From Tangfeifania diversioriginum (GTDB taxonomy: Bacteria > Bacteroidota > Bacteroidia > Bacteroidales > Prolixibacteraceae), in the NCBI GenBank assembly GCA_945873105.1, contig CAMCBW010000001.1:124001-188000 (forward strand): a stretch of 64,000 nt of DNA, read 5' to 3'. Positions 27,533 through 35,954 of this stretch are shown here, piece after piece. The notes under the pieces were generated by a model that worked only from the letters and a program-made list of their open reading frames with translations, searched no databases and was not told the origin of the DNA. The translations under genes were made by a program, and so were the position numbers. Positions within the stretch are counted from its first letter, which is position 1; every line of letters starts with the position of its first letter.

Positions 27533-28384
27533 ATGCACGATAGCTGTTTTATCGACAAATCTTTTGATCAGGAACAGACGAATTTATACCATTTATCCAT
27601 TCAAATAAGCCTGGATGGATTTTCTTTTGCGATCCTTGACATTCCAAAAGGTAAGTACACGCTATTGAAATCTACCAACTTTTTTCTCAAACGACCCCGG
27701 CTGCTCTTTATGAAGGTTAGAGAGTTGCTGGCAGAAGATGAACATCTTAATCTAAAGTACAAAAGTGTAGACATTGTGTATTCATCTGAAAACTTTACAT
27801 TGGTTCCTCAACCATTCTTTCAGCACAATGCGACCGATAAATTTTTCGGTTTTAACCACGAGATTGAAAAGGGTTTTTCTGTCGATAAAACACTGTTGGT
27901 GCATGCAGAATCATGGTGTCTTTACACAATCCCAGAGAACCTGAAGGAATTTTTGCTGCTGAAATTCCCAAAGGCTACCATCCGGCACAACCTGTTTCCT
28001 TTGGTGGAGCGTGCATTGAAAGAGAACAAAAATAATCCGGAAGGTAGGCAGGTTCATCTTAATTTTTTCAGGACTTACTTTGAAATAGTAGTCATTTCTG
28101 GCTCAAAATTGTTGCTGTGTAACCAGTTTAGCTATGGTGGCGAAAGCGATATTGTATTCTATGTTTTGTATGTTTTTGAACAACTGAAACTTTCCCCGGA
28201 TACCACTGAACTTGTTTTTCATGGGTATATTCAGAAAACAGACAATGTCTATCAAACCTTCAAGAAATTTATCAGGAAGGTTGGCTTTGCCAGACCGACA
28301 ACCCTCTTCGCTTACAGCTATACTTTTAACGAGCATCCAGAACATTATTTTACATCTTTACTAGATCTGTACAAATGCGAATAA
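27533..28384 (+). CDS. DUF3822 family protein
   Basis: A 283-residue protein typical of Bacteroidota and nearly always found beside rsmD. It has an actin-like/ASKHA-like alternation of strands (FSFAILDIPKGKYTLLKS, HLNFFRTYFEIVVISGSKLL, ELVFHGYIQ), without a recognisable catalytic signature. The stop codon overlaps the start of rsmD by 10 bp, implying translational coupling. Its function is not known; the coupling suggests a link to ribosome maturation. Confidence 0.85.
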   Translation: MHDSCFIDKSFDQEQTNLYHLSIQISLDGFSFAILDIPKGKYTLLKSTNFFLKRPRLLFMKVRELLAEDEHLNLKYKSVDIVYSSENFTLVPQPFFQHNATDKFFGFNHEIEKGFSVDKTLLVHAESWCLYTIPENLKEFLLLKFPKATIRHNLFPLVERALKENKNNPEGRQVHLNFFRTYFEIVVISGSKLLLCNQFSYGGESDIVFYVLYVFEQLKLSPDTTELVFHGYIQKTDNVYQTFKKFIRKVGFARPTTLFAYSYTFNEHPEHYFTSLLDLYKCE

Positions 28385-28932
28385 TAGGCGGTGAGCTGAA
28401 AGGAAGGCTTTTTAACCCCGGTAAGAACTTTAAAGCCAGGCCCACGACTGATTTTGCCAGAGAAAATCTATTTAATATTCTCACCAACAGGATTGATTTC
28501 AGTGAAACCAGTGTCCTTGATCTGTTTGCTGGCACGGGCAGTATTTCTTTTGAATTTGCCTCCAGGGGTTGCATGTCTGTTACTGCGGTAGAAATAGACC
28601 ATGTGCATTATGCTTTTATTGCCCAAGTTTCCAGGCAGTTGGAGCTTGAAAAGGTGATTCATTTGTTAAGGTACGATGTGCAGAAGTTCATCCCCCGATG
28701 TACTGCCAAATATGACCTTATTTTTGCAGATCCGCCATACCAGCTGAAGTGGCTAAAGGAGATCCCGGAACTCATCTTGAAACATGAATTGATAAATCCA
28801 GGGGGTATTTTGGTACTTGAGCATGGGAAAAGTGACGATTTTTCTTCTCATCCCAACCTTTTTGAAGAGCGGATTTATGGAAGCGTGCACTTTTCATTCT
28901 TCCGACCTAATAGCGATATTGGCATTAAATAA
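28375..28932 (+). CDS. rsmD: 16S rRNA (guanine-966 N2)-methyltransferase
   Basis: A 185-residue Rossmann-fold methyltransferase. RIIGGELKGR is the usual RsmD opening, RPTTDFARENLFNIL follows, VLDLFAGTGSISFE binds S-adenosylmethionine and FADPPY is the N6/N2 amino-methyltransferase catalytic loop. It modifies 16S rRNA during 30S assembly. Start overlaps the DUF3822 stop. Confidence 0.94.
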   Translation: MRIIGGELKGRLFNPGKNFKARPTTDFARENLFNILTNRIDFSETSVLDLFAGTGSISFEFASRGCMSVTAVEIDHVHYAFIAQVSRQLELEKVIHLLRYDVQKFIPRCTAKYDLIFADPPYQLKWLKEIPELILKHELINPGGILVLEHGKSDDFSSHPNLFEERIYGSVHFSFFRPNSDIGIK

Positions 28933-29025
28933 TTGGGATACATGCTTTTGAGATATCTGTAGAAAGGTATATCAGCTGTTTTCATGGTCAAACTGTTACC
29001 ATGATCTAATTTTCTTGAAACTTCA

Positions 29026-29056
29026 TTGCAGATAAGCAAAACTAGTAGTATATTTG
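29026..29056 (+). promoter_or_regulatory. Promoter of the tRNA-Asp pair
   Basis: TTG at 29026-29028 and TATATTTG at 29049-29056, separated by 20 bp, match the Bacteroidota TTG/TAnnTTTG consensus. A hairpin GTTCCCTGTTT/AAACAGGAAC follows before the first tRNA. Confidence 0.75.
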
Positions 29057-29112
29057 CCCTGCTTTTGGGGTTCCCTGTTTGGATAAGGAAACAGGAACTT
29101 TAGGGGTAGTTT

Positions 29113-29186
29113 GGTTTGGTAGTTCAGTTGGTTAGAATACCTGCCTGTCACGCAGGGGGTCGCGGGTTCGAGTCCCGTCCAGACCG
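29113..29186 (+). tRNA. tRNA-Asp (GTC), first copy
   Basis: A 74-nt cloverleaf: acceptor GGTTTGG pairs with CCAGACC (one G-T pair), anticodon stem CCTGC/GCAGG encloses CTGTCAC with anticodon GTC, T-arm GCGGGTTCGAGTCCCGT, discriminator G as expected for Asp. CCA is not fully encoded. Confidence 0.96.
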
Positions 29187-29208
29187 CATCAAACGTTCTT
29201 AATCTTTT

Positions 29209-29282
29209 GGTTTGGTAGTTCAGTTGGTTAGAATACCTGCCTGTCACGCAGGGGGTCGCGGGTTCGAGTCCCGTCCAGACCG
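29209..29282 (+). tRNA. tRNA-Asp (GTC), second copy
   Basis: Identical over all 74 nt to the first copy, 22 bp downstream, same anticodon GTC and discriminator G. The pair is co-transcribed from the promoter at 29026 and ends at the terminator that follows immediately. Confidence 0.96.
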
Positions 29283-29283
29283 C

Positions 29284-29316
29284 AAAGCCCCGGAGTCATC
29301 TTCGGGGCTTTTGCTT
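29284..29316 (+). terminator. Terminator of the tRNA-Asp operon
   Basis: AAGCCCCG and CGGGGCTT form the stem around GAGTCATCTT, followed by TTGCTTTTT-like sequence, one base after the second tRNA. Confidence 0.88.
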
Positions 29317-29699
29317 TTTAGTCCTTGTTAGCGTTTTCTTGAAAATATAGGTATTTTCAACTGAAATTCTTTAACCTGTTTCAATTTTTACAGTATACTA
29401 GTAATGCTTTTTAGGAAGTTAGTTTTAGTTGTTGTGAAAAGTGGCGAATTTTAGGTAATTTTCTATTCTTTCTTAGATCAAACAATGATCAATGGAGATT
29501 TGGAGAGGACGAGCCGTCTAATATCTGGAAATTGTCAACCGGTTCAATCGCATTTTGTTTATTGGAAGTTTTCAAATGCGAATGAAAGTGCTTTAATCCA
29601 ACCAGTTTTTTCCATGAAAATGTAAAATTCTTTGGACAGAAAGCAGGAAAATACTGGTGTAATTAGTTGTTAATTAGTTTATACCCTGAAAATACGGCA
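29317..29699. other. Non-coding gap before the LytTR gene
   Basis: 383 bp, AT-rich. It contains a small inverted repeat TGAAAATATAGGTATTTTCA near 29340 and no open frame with family-like features. It should hold the promoter of the LytTR regulator; I could not settle on a convincing -33/-7 pair. Confidence 0.4.
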
Positions 29700-30581
29700 A
29701 TGTTTGAGAATTTAAATCAACCATACCAGTTCAACAATAACTTTAAGCACAATGCGCGAACGATATTGTTGGTTAGTATGGGCTTTATTCTAATAGTACT
29801 CTATATCCAACCTTTGGGAATAAATTTTTTAAAATCCGAAAAAGATGGGTATTTCGTATTGGGGGCAGGTCTTTTGACTGCTGCAACCTTGTTTCTCAAT
29901 ACGCTGATTCTTCCGGGAATCTTTCCAAGGCTTTTTGACCCTTCCAAATGGACCATCAAGAAGGAGTTGATATGGAATTTTTGGATGTTTATTAATCTCT
30001 TCCTCTTGTTTACCTTGCTTGCATGGCTGGCAAAAATGGCCGCTTATACAGATCTTCCTTTTATCCGGACAGGCGCTCTTTCCCTCCTTCCTTTGATACT
30101 ATTTAACCTCATTAGCTACAATCGGTCAATGAAATTGAAGGTTGTCGACATGATAGATTCCGGGAAGAGCTGGTTGAAAGAGGAGATGAATGCTTTTCAG
30201 AAACCTGAAGATCAGGAGTCGGTACATCTGGTGGCGGAAAATAAGAAGCAAGCTTTTGCAGAAGAGGTTGAGCGGGTCCTGCTCATTCACTCTTCAGGAA
30301 ATTATGTAGAGATTTACTGGATCGACCGGAAACAGGCTGTAAGGAAAAGGCTTTTCAGACAATCATTTACCAATGTAGAAAAGGCCTTGGAAACTTCCGA
30401 TGTAATGTTGAAATGTCATCGGTGCTGGATGGTCAATATCAATAAAGTAACAAGACTTAAGAGGTTGTCAAATGGTTACCATCTTGAGTTGGACAGACTC
30501 GATTTTTCGATCCCGGTCTCCCGAAACTGGGTATCTCATTTCAAACAAAAACTCAGCTCTCTTGAATTACATTCCTGGTAA
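29700..30581 (+). CDS. Membrane-bound LytTR-type transcription regulator
   Basis: Start taken at 29700 (MFENLNQPYQ), giving 293 residues. Four hydrophobic segments occupy about residues 20-145 (TILLVSMGFILIVLYI, GYFVLGAGLLTAATLFLN, NFWMFINLFLLFTLLAWL, TGALSLLPLILFNLIS). A C-terminal LytTR DNA-binding domain follows from about 185: VERVLLIHSSGNYVEIYW, RKRLFRQSFTNVEKAL, VMLKCHRCWMVNINKV. No receiver domain, so it probably senses a membrane or extracellular cue directly. No obvious target gene lies next to it; the downstream nitronate monooxygenase is 140 bp away. Confidence 0.88.
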   Translation: MFENLNQPYQFNNNFKHNARTILLVSMGFILIVLYIQPLGINFLKSEKDGYFVLGAGLLTAATLFLNTLILPGIFPRLFDPSKWTIKKELIWNFWMFINLFLLFTLLAWLAKMAAYTDLPFIRTGALSLLPLILFNLISYNRSMKLKVVDMIDSGKSWLKEEMNAFQKPEDQESVHLVAENKKQAFAEEVERVLLIHSSGNYVEIYWIDRKQAVRKRLFRQSFTNVEKALETSDVMLKCHRCWMVNINKVTRLKRLSNGYHLELDRLDFSIPVSRNWVSHFKQKLSSLELHSW

Positions 30582-30721
30582 GATTGAAATTCGTCCCACA
30601 AAAATTGCATTTCGTCCCAAAAATCACTGTTTTCAACCATTTTTAGACCGCATATCCCATTTTCTTGGTCGGTCGGAATAGTATACCTACCATTGTGCCG
30701 TATTTCAGGAAATTAATTGCA

Positions 30722-31813
30722 ATGCAGATGAAGGTATTAAACATTGGAGGACTAAAAATTCAACTTCCCATTATTCAGGGAGGCATGGGAGTGGGCGTTT
30801 CGTTGTCAGGATTGGCATCTGCTGTCGCCAATGAAGGTGGAGTTGGTGTTATTTCACCTGCGGGGATTGGCTTTCTCTACAAGGATTTTTCATCTGATTA
30901 CTTGAAAAATTGCATACATGGTTTGACTACAGAGATACGCAAGACGCGTGAAAAATCCAAAGGAGTCATTGGAGTTAACATCATGGTGGCACTCTCCAAT
31001 TATGCTGATCTGGTGGCCACTTCCGTGAAGGAAAAGGTTAACATCATCTTCTCCGGAGCCGGGCTGCCGTTGGATCTCCCAAAATTCCTAACGCCAAATT
31101 CTGAAACAAAACTAGTTCCGATCGTTTCTTCTGCCCGTGCAGCGGCCTTGATATGTAACAAATGGCATGCAAACTACAACTATTTACCGGATGCGATAGT
31201 GGTAGAAGGTCCCAAAGCCGGCGGTCATCTTGGATTCAAGGTAGATCAGATTTTTGATGAGAACTTTTCCCTTGAGAAGATCATCGAAGAGGTAGTTGCC
31301 GTTGCAAATGAATTTGGGGTGAAATATGGCAAAGAAATACCTGTTATTGCCGCCGGTGGAATATACAATGGCGAGGATATTGCCAAGATTCTGGAGAAAG
31401 GGGCTGCAGGTGTCCAGATGGGAACCCGGTTCGTTACTACCACCGAATGCGATGCCTCAGATGGATTTAAACAAGCCTACATAGCGGCAAAGGAAGAGGA
31501 TGTGCGAATTATCAAAAGTCCTGTGGGTATGCCTGGTCGTGCTATCAGTTGCTCTTTTTTGGATGATGTGGACAGTGGGAAGAGACGGCCGGCTGTATGT
31601 CCGGTCAATTGTGTAAAGACTTGCGATATCGCGACAGCACCCTATTGCATCATGGCATCACTCGCTTCTGCTTTGAGAGGCAACTTCCGCAATGGATATG
31701 CGTTTGCAGGCAGCAATGTTTGGAGGACTGATAAAATTATCTCCGTTAAAGAGTTGTTCACAACTTTGCTGGATGAATACAAAGTTGCAGTCAAAGGTAA
31801 ATTGGCAATATAA
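30722..31813 (+). CDS. Nitronate monooxygenase
   Basis: A 363-residue FMN-dependent TIM-barrel enzyme of the 2-nitropropane dioxygenase family, which oxidises toxic alkyl nitronates. The start MQMKVLNIGG at 30722 is followed by LPIIQGGMGVGVS, the usual FMN-phosphate opening; VVEGPKAGGHLGF carries the active-site His; IAAGGIYNGEDI and GAAGVQMGTRFV bind the FMN phosphate. A cysteine-rich segment VCPVNCVKTCDIATAPYC is present near residues 298-316. Its role is unknown. A terminator follows. Confidence 0.9.
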   Translation: MQMKVLNIGGLKIQLPIIQGGMGVGVSLSGLASAVANEGGVGVISPAGIGFLYKDFSSDYLKNCIHGLTTEIRKTREKSKGVIGVNIMVALSNYADLVATSVKEKVNIIFSGAGLPLDLPKFLTPNSETKLVPIVSSARAAALICNKWHANYNYLPDAIVVEGPKAGGHLGFKVDQIFDENFSLEKIIEEVVAVANEFGVKYGKEIPVIAAGGIYNGEDIAKILEKGAAGVQMGTRFVTTTECDASDGFKQAYIAAKEEDVRIIKSPVGMPGRAISCSFLDDVDSGKRRPAVCPVNCVKTCDIATAPYCIMASLASALRGNFRNGYAFAGSNVWRTDKIISVKELFTTLLDEYKVAVKGKLAI

Positions 31814-31831
31814 GCATCAATTGAAATTTTA

Positions 31832-31872
31832 CAGCGGGCCGTTAAATCATGGTTGATTTAGCGGCCCGTTTG
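31832..31872 (+). terminator. Terminator after the nitronate monooxygenase gene
   Basis: GCGGGCCGTTAAATCA and TGATTTAGCGGCCCGT form a long stem around a short loop, followed by TTTGC. The T-run is short, but the stem has about 15 pairs. Confidence 0.75.
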
Positions 31873-32006
31873 CATTGGCCTTCCTATGGCCGCAGGAGTG
31901 GTTTACGGCCACAACGGGGATATTTGGGATAACTTCTTATCTTTGCTTGCCAATGCGTGCGCCATTGTTGATCACCCATTGTCTTAAATCATTATATGCT
32001 AGTCAA

Positions 32007-33617
32007 GTGAAAAAATATTATTCAAGCTTCCCAATAGGTGTGTTGTTCACCCTTTTAGCCCTCTCCCTTTCCTATGTTGTCAAAGCTCAGGATATTCAGG
32101 GACAGGCTATTAAATTTGGCAGGGTACTTAGATTGGTCGAGGCCTTCTATGTGGATACCGCGAATGTGAATAAAATTACTGAAAATGCCATCGTTGATCT
32201 TTTGGCCAGACTTGATCCGCATTCCGTTTACATTACGAAGGACGAAGTAGAAGAGATGAACCAACCATTGGAGGGAAATTTCGAGGGAATAGGTATCTCA
32301 TTCAGTGTCATTCAGGATACATTGGCTGTAATGACCACTATTCCTGGTGGACCCTCTGAAAAAGTTGGTTTAAAAGCCGGTGACAGAATCATCAAAGTTG
32401 ATGGCAAAAAAATTACCAACATCGGACTTAAAACCCCTGATGTCTTCAAATTGTTAAGAGGGAACAAGGGAACAGTTGTCAATCTCACCATCCTCAGGAA
32501 AGGGGAGTCCACGCTTCTTGAATTTGCGATTGTTAGGGATAAGATTCCAATATACAGTCTTGATGCTGCATTCCTGATTGGGAAGGAGACTGCTTTCGTG
32601 AAGCTCAACCGGTTTTCCGCAACCACCATCGATGAGTACCAGGCAGCGATGAAAAAGCTGGAGAAAGAGTCCAGGATAAAAAATCTAATTCTTGATTTAA
32701 GAGGCAATGGTGGAGGATATCTTGGGGCCGCCTATGAACTGGCTAATCAATTTTTGGAAGCCAACAAGTTAATTGTCTATACAGAGGGAATTCACAGTCC
32801 ACGAAAAGATTATTTATCTTCCAGCAATGGTGATTTTCTAAAGGGAAATCTGGTTGTTTTAATTGATGAAGGAAGTGCCTCTGCCTCTGAAATTGTCTCA
32901 GGTGCCATTCAGGACTGGGACCGGGGGGTGCTGATTGGCAGGAGATCCTTCGGAAAAGGATTGGTACAGCAGCAATTTGACCTGAACGATGGTTCAATCA
33001 TCCGGCTCACCACTGCCCACTATTATACACCAGCTGGCAGAAACATTCAGAAACCATACAAAGATAATCCGGACAATTACCGCAATGATTATCTAAAGCG
33101 CTATGAAAGTGGGGAGCTCTTCAACAAGGATAGCATTCCCAGTACAGACTCCTTGATGACAAAAACTTTGGTGACCAAAAGAAAAGTATTTGGGGGAGGA
33201 GGCATTGTCCCGGACATCTTTGTACCCCTTGATACCTCCATTCATTATGCCTATTTCAACTCCTTGATCCGAAAGAATATTTTCTTTCCATATGTGGTGA
33301 ACTACATAGACCAAAACCGCAAGGAGATGCTAACTAAATATCCTGACTTGCAAAGGTTTAAATCTAATTTTGTAGTGACCACGTTGATGCTGGATGAATT
33401 AATGACATTGGGAGAAAAGTCTGGGGTAAAGCGAAATGATACAAGCGTTAAAGTCTTGAAAGATTTGATTCAGAGGCAGATAGCGGCATTGATAGCCCGC
33501 GATCTTTACGACCCTGCCAGTTATTTCATGATCATGATGGAGGATGATTTGGAAATTCAAAAAGCACTTGAACTATTTGCCGATCCCAAGACATTTTCCC
33601 GTTACCTTAACAGGTAG
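32007..33617 (+). CDS. S41 family C-terminal processing protease (PDZ)
   Basis: I favour the GTG start at 32007, which gives a clean signal peptide VKKYYSSFPIGVLFTLLALS ending near VKAQ and places it about 60 bp after a -7 box TATCTTTG at 31938-31945; an ATG at 31953 is the alternative. The 536-residue exported protease has a PDZ domain (GIGISFSVIQDTLAV, VGLKAGDRIIKVDGKKI) and the S41 core with the catalytic Ser in EGSASASEIVSGA and Lys in RRSFGKGLVQQQF. Such enzymes trim periplasmic or membrane proteins. The natural substrate is unknown. Confidence 0.93.
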   Translation: MKKYYSSFPIGVLFTLLALSLSYVVKAQDIQGQAIKFGRVLRLVEAFYVDTANVNKITENAIVDLLARLDPHSVYITKDEVEEMNQPLEGNFEGIGISFSVIQDTLAVMTTIPGGPSEKVGLKAGDRIIKVDGKKITNIGLKTPDVFKLLRGNKGTVVNLTILRKGESTLLEFAIVRDKIPIYSLDAAFLIGKETAFVKLNRFSATTIDEYQAAMKKLEKESRIKNLILDLRGNGGGYLGAAYELANQFLEANKLIVYTEGIHSPRKDYLSSSNGDFLKGNLVVLIDEGSASASEIVSGAIQDWDRGVLIGRRSFGKGLVQQQFDLNDGSIIRLTTAHYYTPAGRNIQKPYKDNPDNYRNDYLKRYESGELFNKDSIPSTDSLMTKTLVTKRKVFGGGGIVPDIFVPLDTSIHYAYFNSLIRKNIFFPYVVNYIDQNRKEMLTKYPDLQRFKSNFVVTTLMLDELMTLGEKSGVKRNDTSVKVLKDLIQRQIAALIARDLYDPASYFMIMMEDDLEIQKALELFADPKTFSRYLNR

Positions 33618-33643
33618 ATCTTTGTAATTTTTTATAACAAGCT

Positions 33644-34234
33644 ATGATGGTTGTCTCCCAATGGGTGCTGGACCACTACGTAGAAGTCTGTGGAACATTA
33701 ACCGGGTTTCTCTACCTTGGTTTTTCTATCCGTCAGCATTACCTGACCTGGCCTGTAGGGTTGGTGAATGCACTTTTCTACCTGGTGGTATTTTTTACCT
33801 CCAAGATTTATGCAGATATGACCCTCCAACTCTATTATATATTTATAAGTGGTTATGGCTGGTGGAGTTGGCACCACCGCAGTGTATCGGGCCATTCTCT
33901 TTCCGTTAGCAGGACAAGTCTGGGCTTATGGATAAGATTGGCCATTGTTTCTCTGGGTTTATTCACTATTTTATCATGGATCCTGGTGAGGTACACGGAT
34001 ACACAGGTTCCCTTTCTGGATGCCATCACCACCGCATTGAGCATTGTTGCCACCTGGATGTTGGCCAGGAAGAAGTTGGAACACTGGTTGGTTTGGGTAG
34101 TCGTCGATGCGATTTCTATCGGAATGTTTGTGGTCAAGGGACTGTATCCAACCACAGTACTATTTTTTGTTTATACTGTACTGGCGATATATGGCTATTC
34201 TGAATGGAAAAAGGAGTTAAAAACTTCGGTATGA
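33644..34234 (+). CDS. pnuC: Nicotinamide riboside transporter PnuC
   Basis: A 196-residue inner-membrane protein with about seven hydrophobic segments. Family marks are TGFLYLGFSIRQHYLTWPVG, YADMTLQLYYIFISGYGWW (the WxxW motif) and WVVVDAISIGMFVVKGL. It brings in nicotinamide riboside for NAD salvage; thiamine-transporting PnuT is a sister type. The next gene is a NadR-like kinase overlapping the stop by 4 bp (ATGA), which supports the NAD role over thiamine. Confidence 0.92.
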   Translation: MMVVSQWVLDHYVEVCGTLTGFLYLGFSIRQHYLTWPVGLVNALFYLVVFFTSKIYADMTLQLYYIFISGYGWWSWHHRSVSGHSLSVSRTSLGLWIRLAIVSLGLFTILSWILVRYTDTQVPFLDAITTALSIVATWMLARKKLEHWLVWVVVDAISIGMFVVKGLYPTTVLFFVYTVLAIYGYSEWKKELKTSV

Positions 34235-34779
34235 AGAAGGGTAGCGTAAAAAAGATCGTGGTTACAGGTCCTGAATCAACGGGGAAAACGGCTTTGACGG
34301 AGGCACTGGTTCCGCTTTTGAACGCTGTGTTAATCCCGGAATTCGCACGTACTTACGTAGAGAATCTCCACAGGCCTTATGGCTACGCAGATCTGGAAAT
34401 AATTGCCAGGCATCAGGTGGCAGAGGAGAAAAGGCTGTCAGATATTTCCGGAGATCGCATTTTGTTGATGGATACCTGGCTAATCATAACAAAGGTTTGG
34501 TTTGATGTGGTTTTTGGCAAGGTGCCTGCGTGGATAGATTCCTATATTTCAACATCCGGAATTGACCTTTTTCTGGTCTGTCAAACGGATCTGCCCTGGA
34601 TCGAAGATCCTGTCAGGGAAAATGGGGGTGAGATGCGAGGGTTATTGTTTGACAGGTATTGCCGCGAAATTGAGAATTACGGATTTAGGTATGAAGTGGT
34701 GGAAGGCCATGGGGTAGCCAGGGTAGAAAATGCCCTTAGGTTGATTCAAACCCATGGATTGGCTAAACCTTTTATTTAA
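34231..34779 (+). CDS. NadR-like nicotinamide riboside kinase / AAA ATPase
   Basis: Start set at 34231 because the ATG overlaps the pnuC stop as ATGA; a start at 34204 is also open. The 182-residue protein has Walker A VTGPESTGKTALTEAL and the NadR-kinase pattern PEFARTYVENL and LLMDTWLIITKVWFDVVFG. It phosphorylates imported nicotinamide riboside to NMN, trapping it in the cell. It lacks the N-terminal adenylyltransferase and HTH domains of full NadR, so another enzyme must finish NAD synthesis. Confidence 0.9.
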   Translation: MKKGSVKKIVVTGPESTGKTALTEALVPLLNAVLIPEFARTYVENLHRPYGYADLEIIARHQVAEEKRLSDISGDRILLMDTWLIITKVWFDVVFGKVPAWIDSYISTSGIDLFLVCQTDLPWIEDPVRENGGEMRGLLFDRYCREIENYGFRYEVVEGHGVARVENALRLIQTHGLAKPFI

Positions 34780-34967
34780 GAACTCGTTAATAAGTTGTAT
34801 TCATCTTGGACGGAGTTTGCCGAATGCTGTGATGTGCTATTGAGAATAGCATCAAAACGGGGTTTTGACTTATAAATGGCAGTCTAATTTTTTGGACGGC
34901 AATCCGATGATTGGGTTGGTTATAGATGGAGTGCTACTCCAGGAAATGGTTTTAATCAGGTTTTGCA

Positions 34968-35903
34968 ATGAAAGAGCACACAGAATTTAAAATTAGAGAC
35001 TCCATAGGTCATGCGGTTAAGAAGCTGACGGATGTCTCAGCAGTTGGGGAGGTGACCCATGCCCAGCGGGCAGGTGAGCCAATGCCAAATACTGAGAAAT
35101 TGAAGTTGTTTGTCGACAAGGTAAGGCAAATTATTTTTCCCGGCTATTTTGGACAAATTAATTTTAATCCAACCTCCTTTCACTACCATATGGGGGTGTT
35201 GGTGGACGAAGTATTCCACCTTTTGTCCGAGCAGCTACTCGCTGGTCTCTGTTTTGTCTGTGACAAAGAGTTCAATCCTGATTTGGAAAGCAGGAAACAG
35301 GAGGCTGAAAACTGTGCTGCTGATTTTATCTCAGCCCTGCCTGAACTCAGGGATATCCTCATCACCGATGTTGAAGCTGCCTACCTGGGTGATCCGGCGG
35401 CAACCAGTGTTAGTGAAGTAATTTTCTGTTACCCTGCCATCCGGGCGATCTCCAGCTACCGGATCGCTCATGCACTTTACCGGTTTGGGATTCCACTGAT
35501 TCCGCGGATTATTTCGGAGATGGCTCATTCGGAGACCGGCATTGATATTCATCCTGAAGCGACCATAGGACCCTATTTTGCCATCGATCATGGTACCGGT
35601 ATCGTCATTGGATCCACCACCATTATAGGTTCAAATGTCAAGTTGTACCAGGGAGTCACATTGGGAGCCAAGAGTTTTTCCCTGGACGAATCAGGAAATC
35701 CGGTAAAGGGGATTCCCCGTCATCCCATTGTGGAGGACAATGTAATTGTCTATTCAAATGCCTCGATTCTGGGCCGGATTACGATTGGCCATGATTCGGT
35801 AATTGGCGGCAATATATGGATAACCAATGATTTGCCACCCTATTCAAAGATTGTTCAATTCAAGGCAAAGACTTCGGAATTCATTTTTGGTGCCGGTATT
35901 TGA
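34968..35903 (+). CDS. cysE: Serine O-acetyltransferase
   Basis: A 311-residue enzyme making O-acetylserine for cysteine synthesis. The N-terminal helical region contains VSEVIFCYPAIRAISSYRIA and FGIPLIPRIISEMAH. The C-terminal left-handed beta-helix has hexapeptide repeats GIDIHPEATIGPYFAIDHGT, VIGSTTIIGSNVKLYQGVTLG and RHPIVEDNVIVYSNASILGR, with catalytic His and Asp in AIDHG. It is longer than E. coli CysE and of the EpsC-like long type found in Bacteroidota. No sulfur genes are adjacent. A hairpin GGAGT-GCT-ACTCC lies at 34929-34941 just upstream. Confidence 0.92.
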   Translation: MKEHTEFKIRDSIGHAVKKLTDVSAVGEVTHAQRAGEPMPNTEKLKLFVDKVRQIIFPGYFGQINFNPTSFHYHMGVLVDEVFHLLSEQLLAGLCFVCDKEFNPDLESRKQEAENCAADFISALPELRDILITDVEAAYLGDPAATSVSEVIFCYPAIRAISSYRIAHALYRFGIPLIPRIISEMAHSETGIDIHPEATIGPYFAIDHGTGIVIGSTTIIGSNVKLYQGVTLGAKSFSLDESGNPVKGIPRHPIVEDNVIVYSNASILGRITIGHDSVIGGNIWITNDLPPYSKIVQFKAKTSEFIFGAGI

Positions 35904-35954
35904 TCCTTTCCAGGTCAATTCGAAGTAAGGAGAAAAGAGTTTAACTTTGCAGCA

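Noticed and set aside
33644-34779. PnuC as a thiamine (PnuT) transporter because of the TPP riboswitch in the window
   Set aside because: The riboswitch is 33 kb away and on another transcript; the adjoining gene is a NadR-type kinase, which fits nicotinamide riboside.
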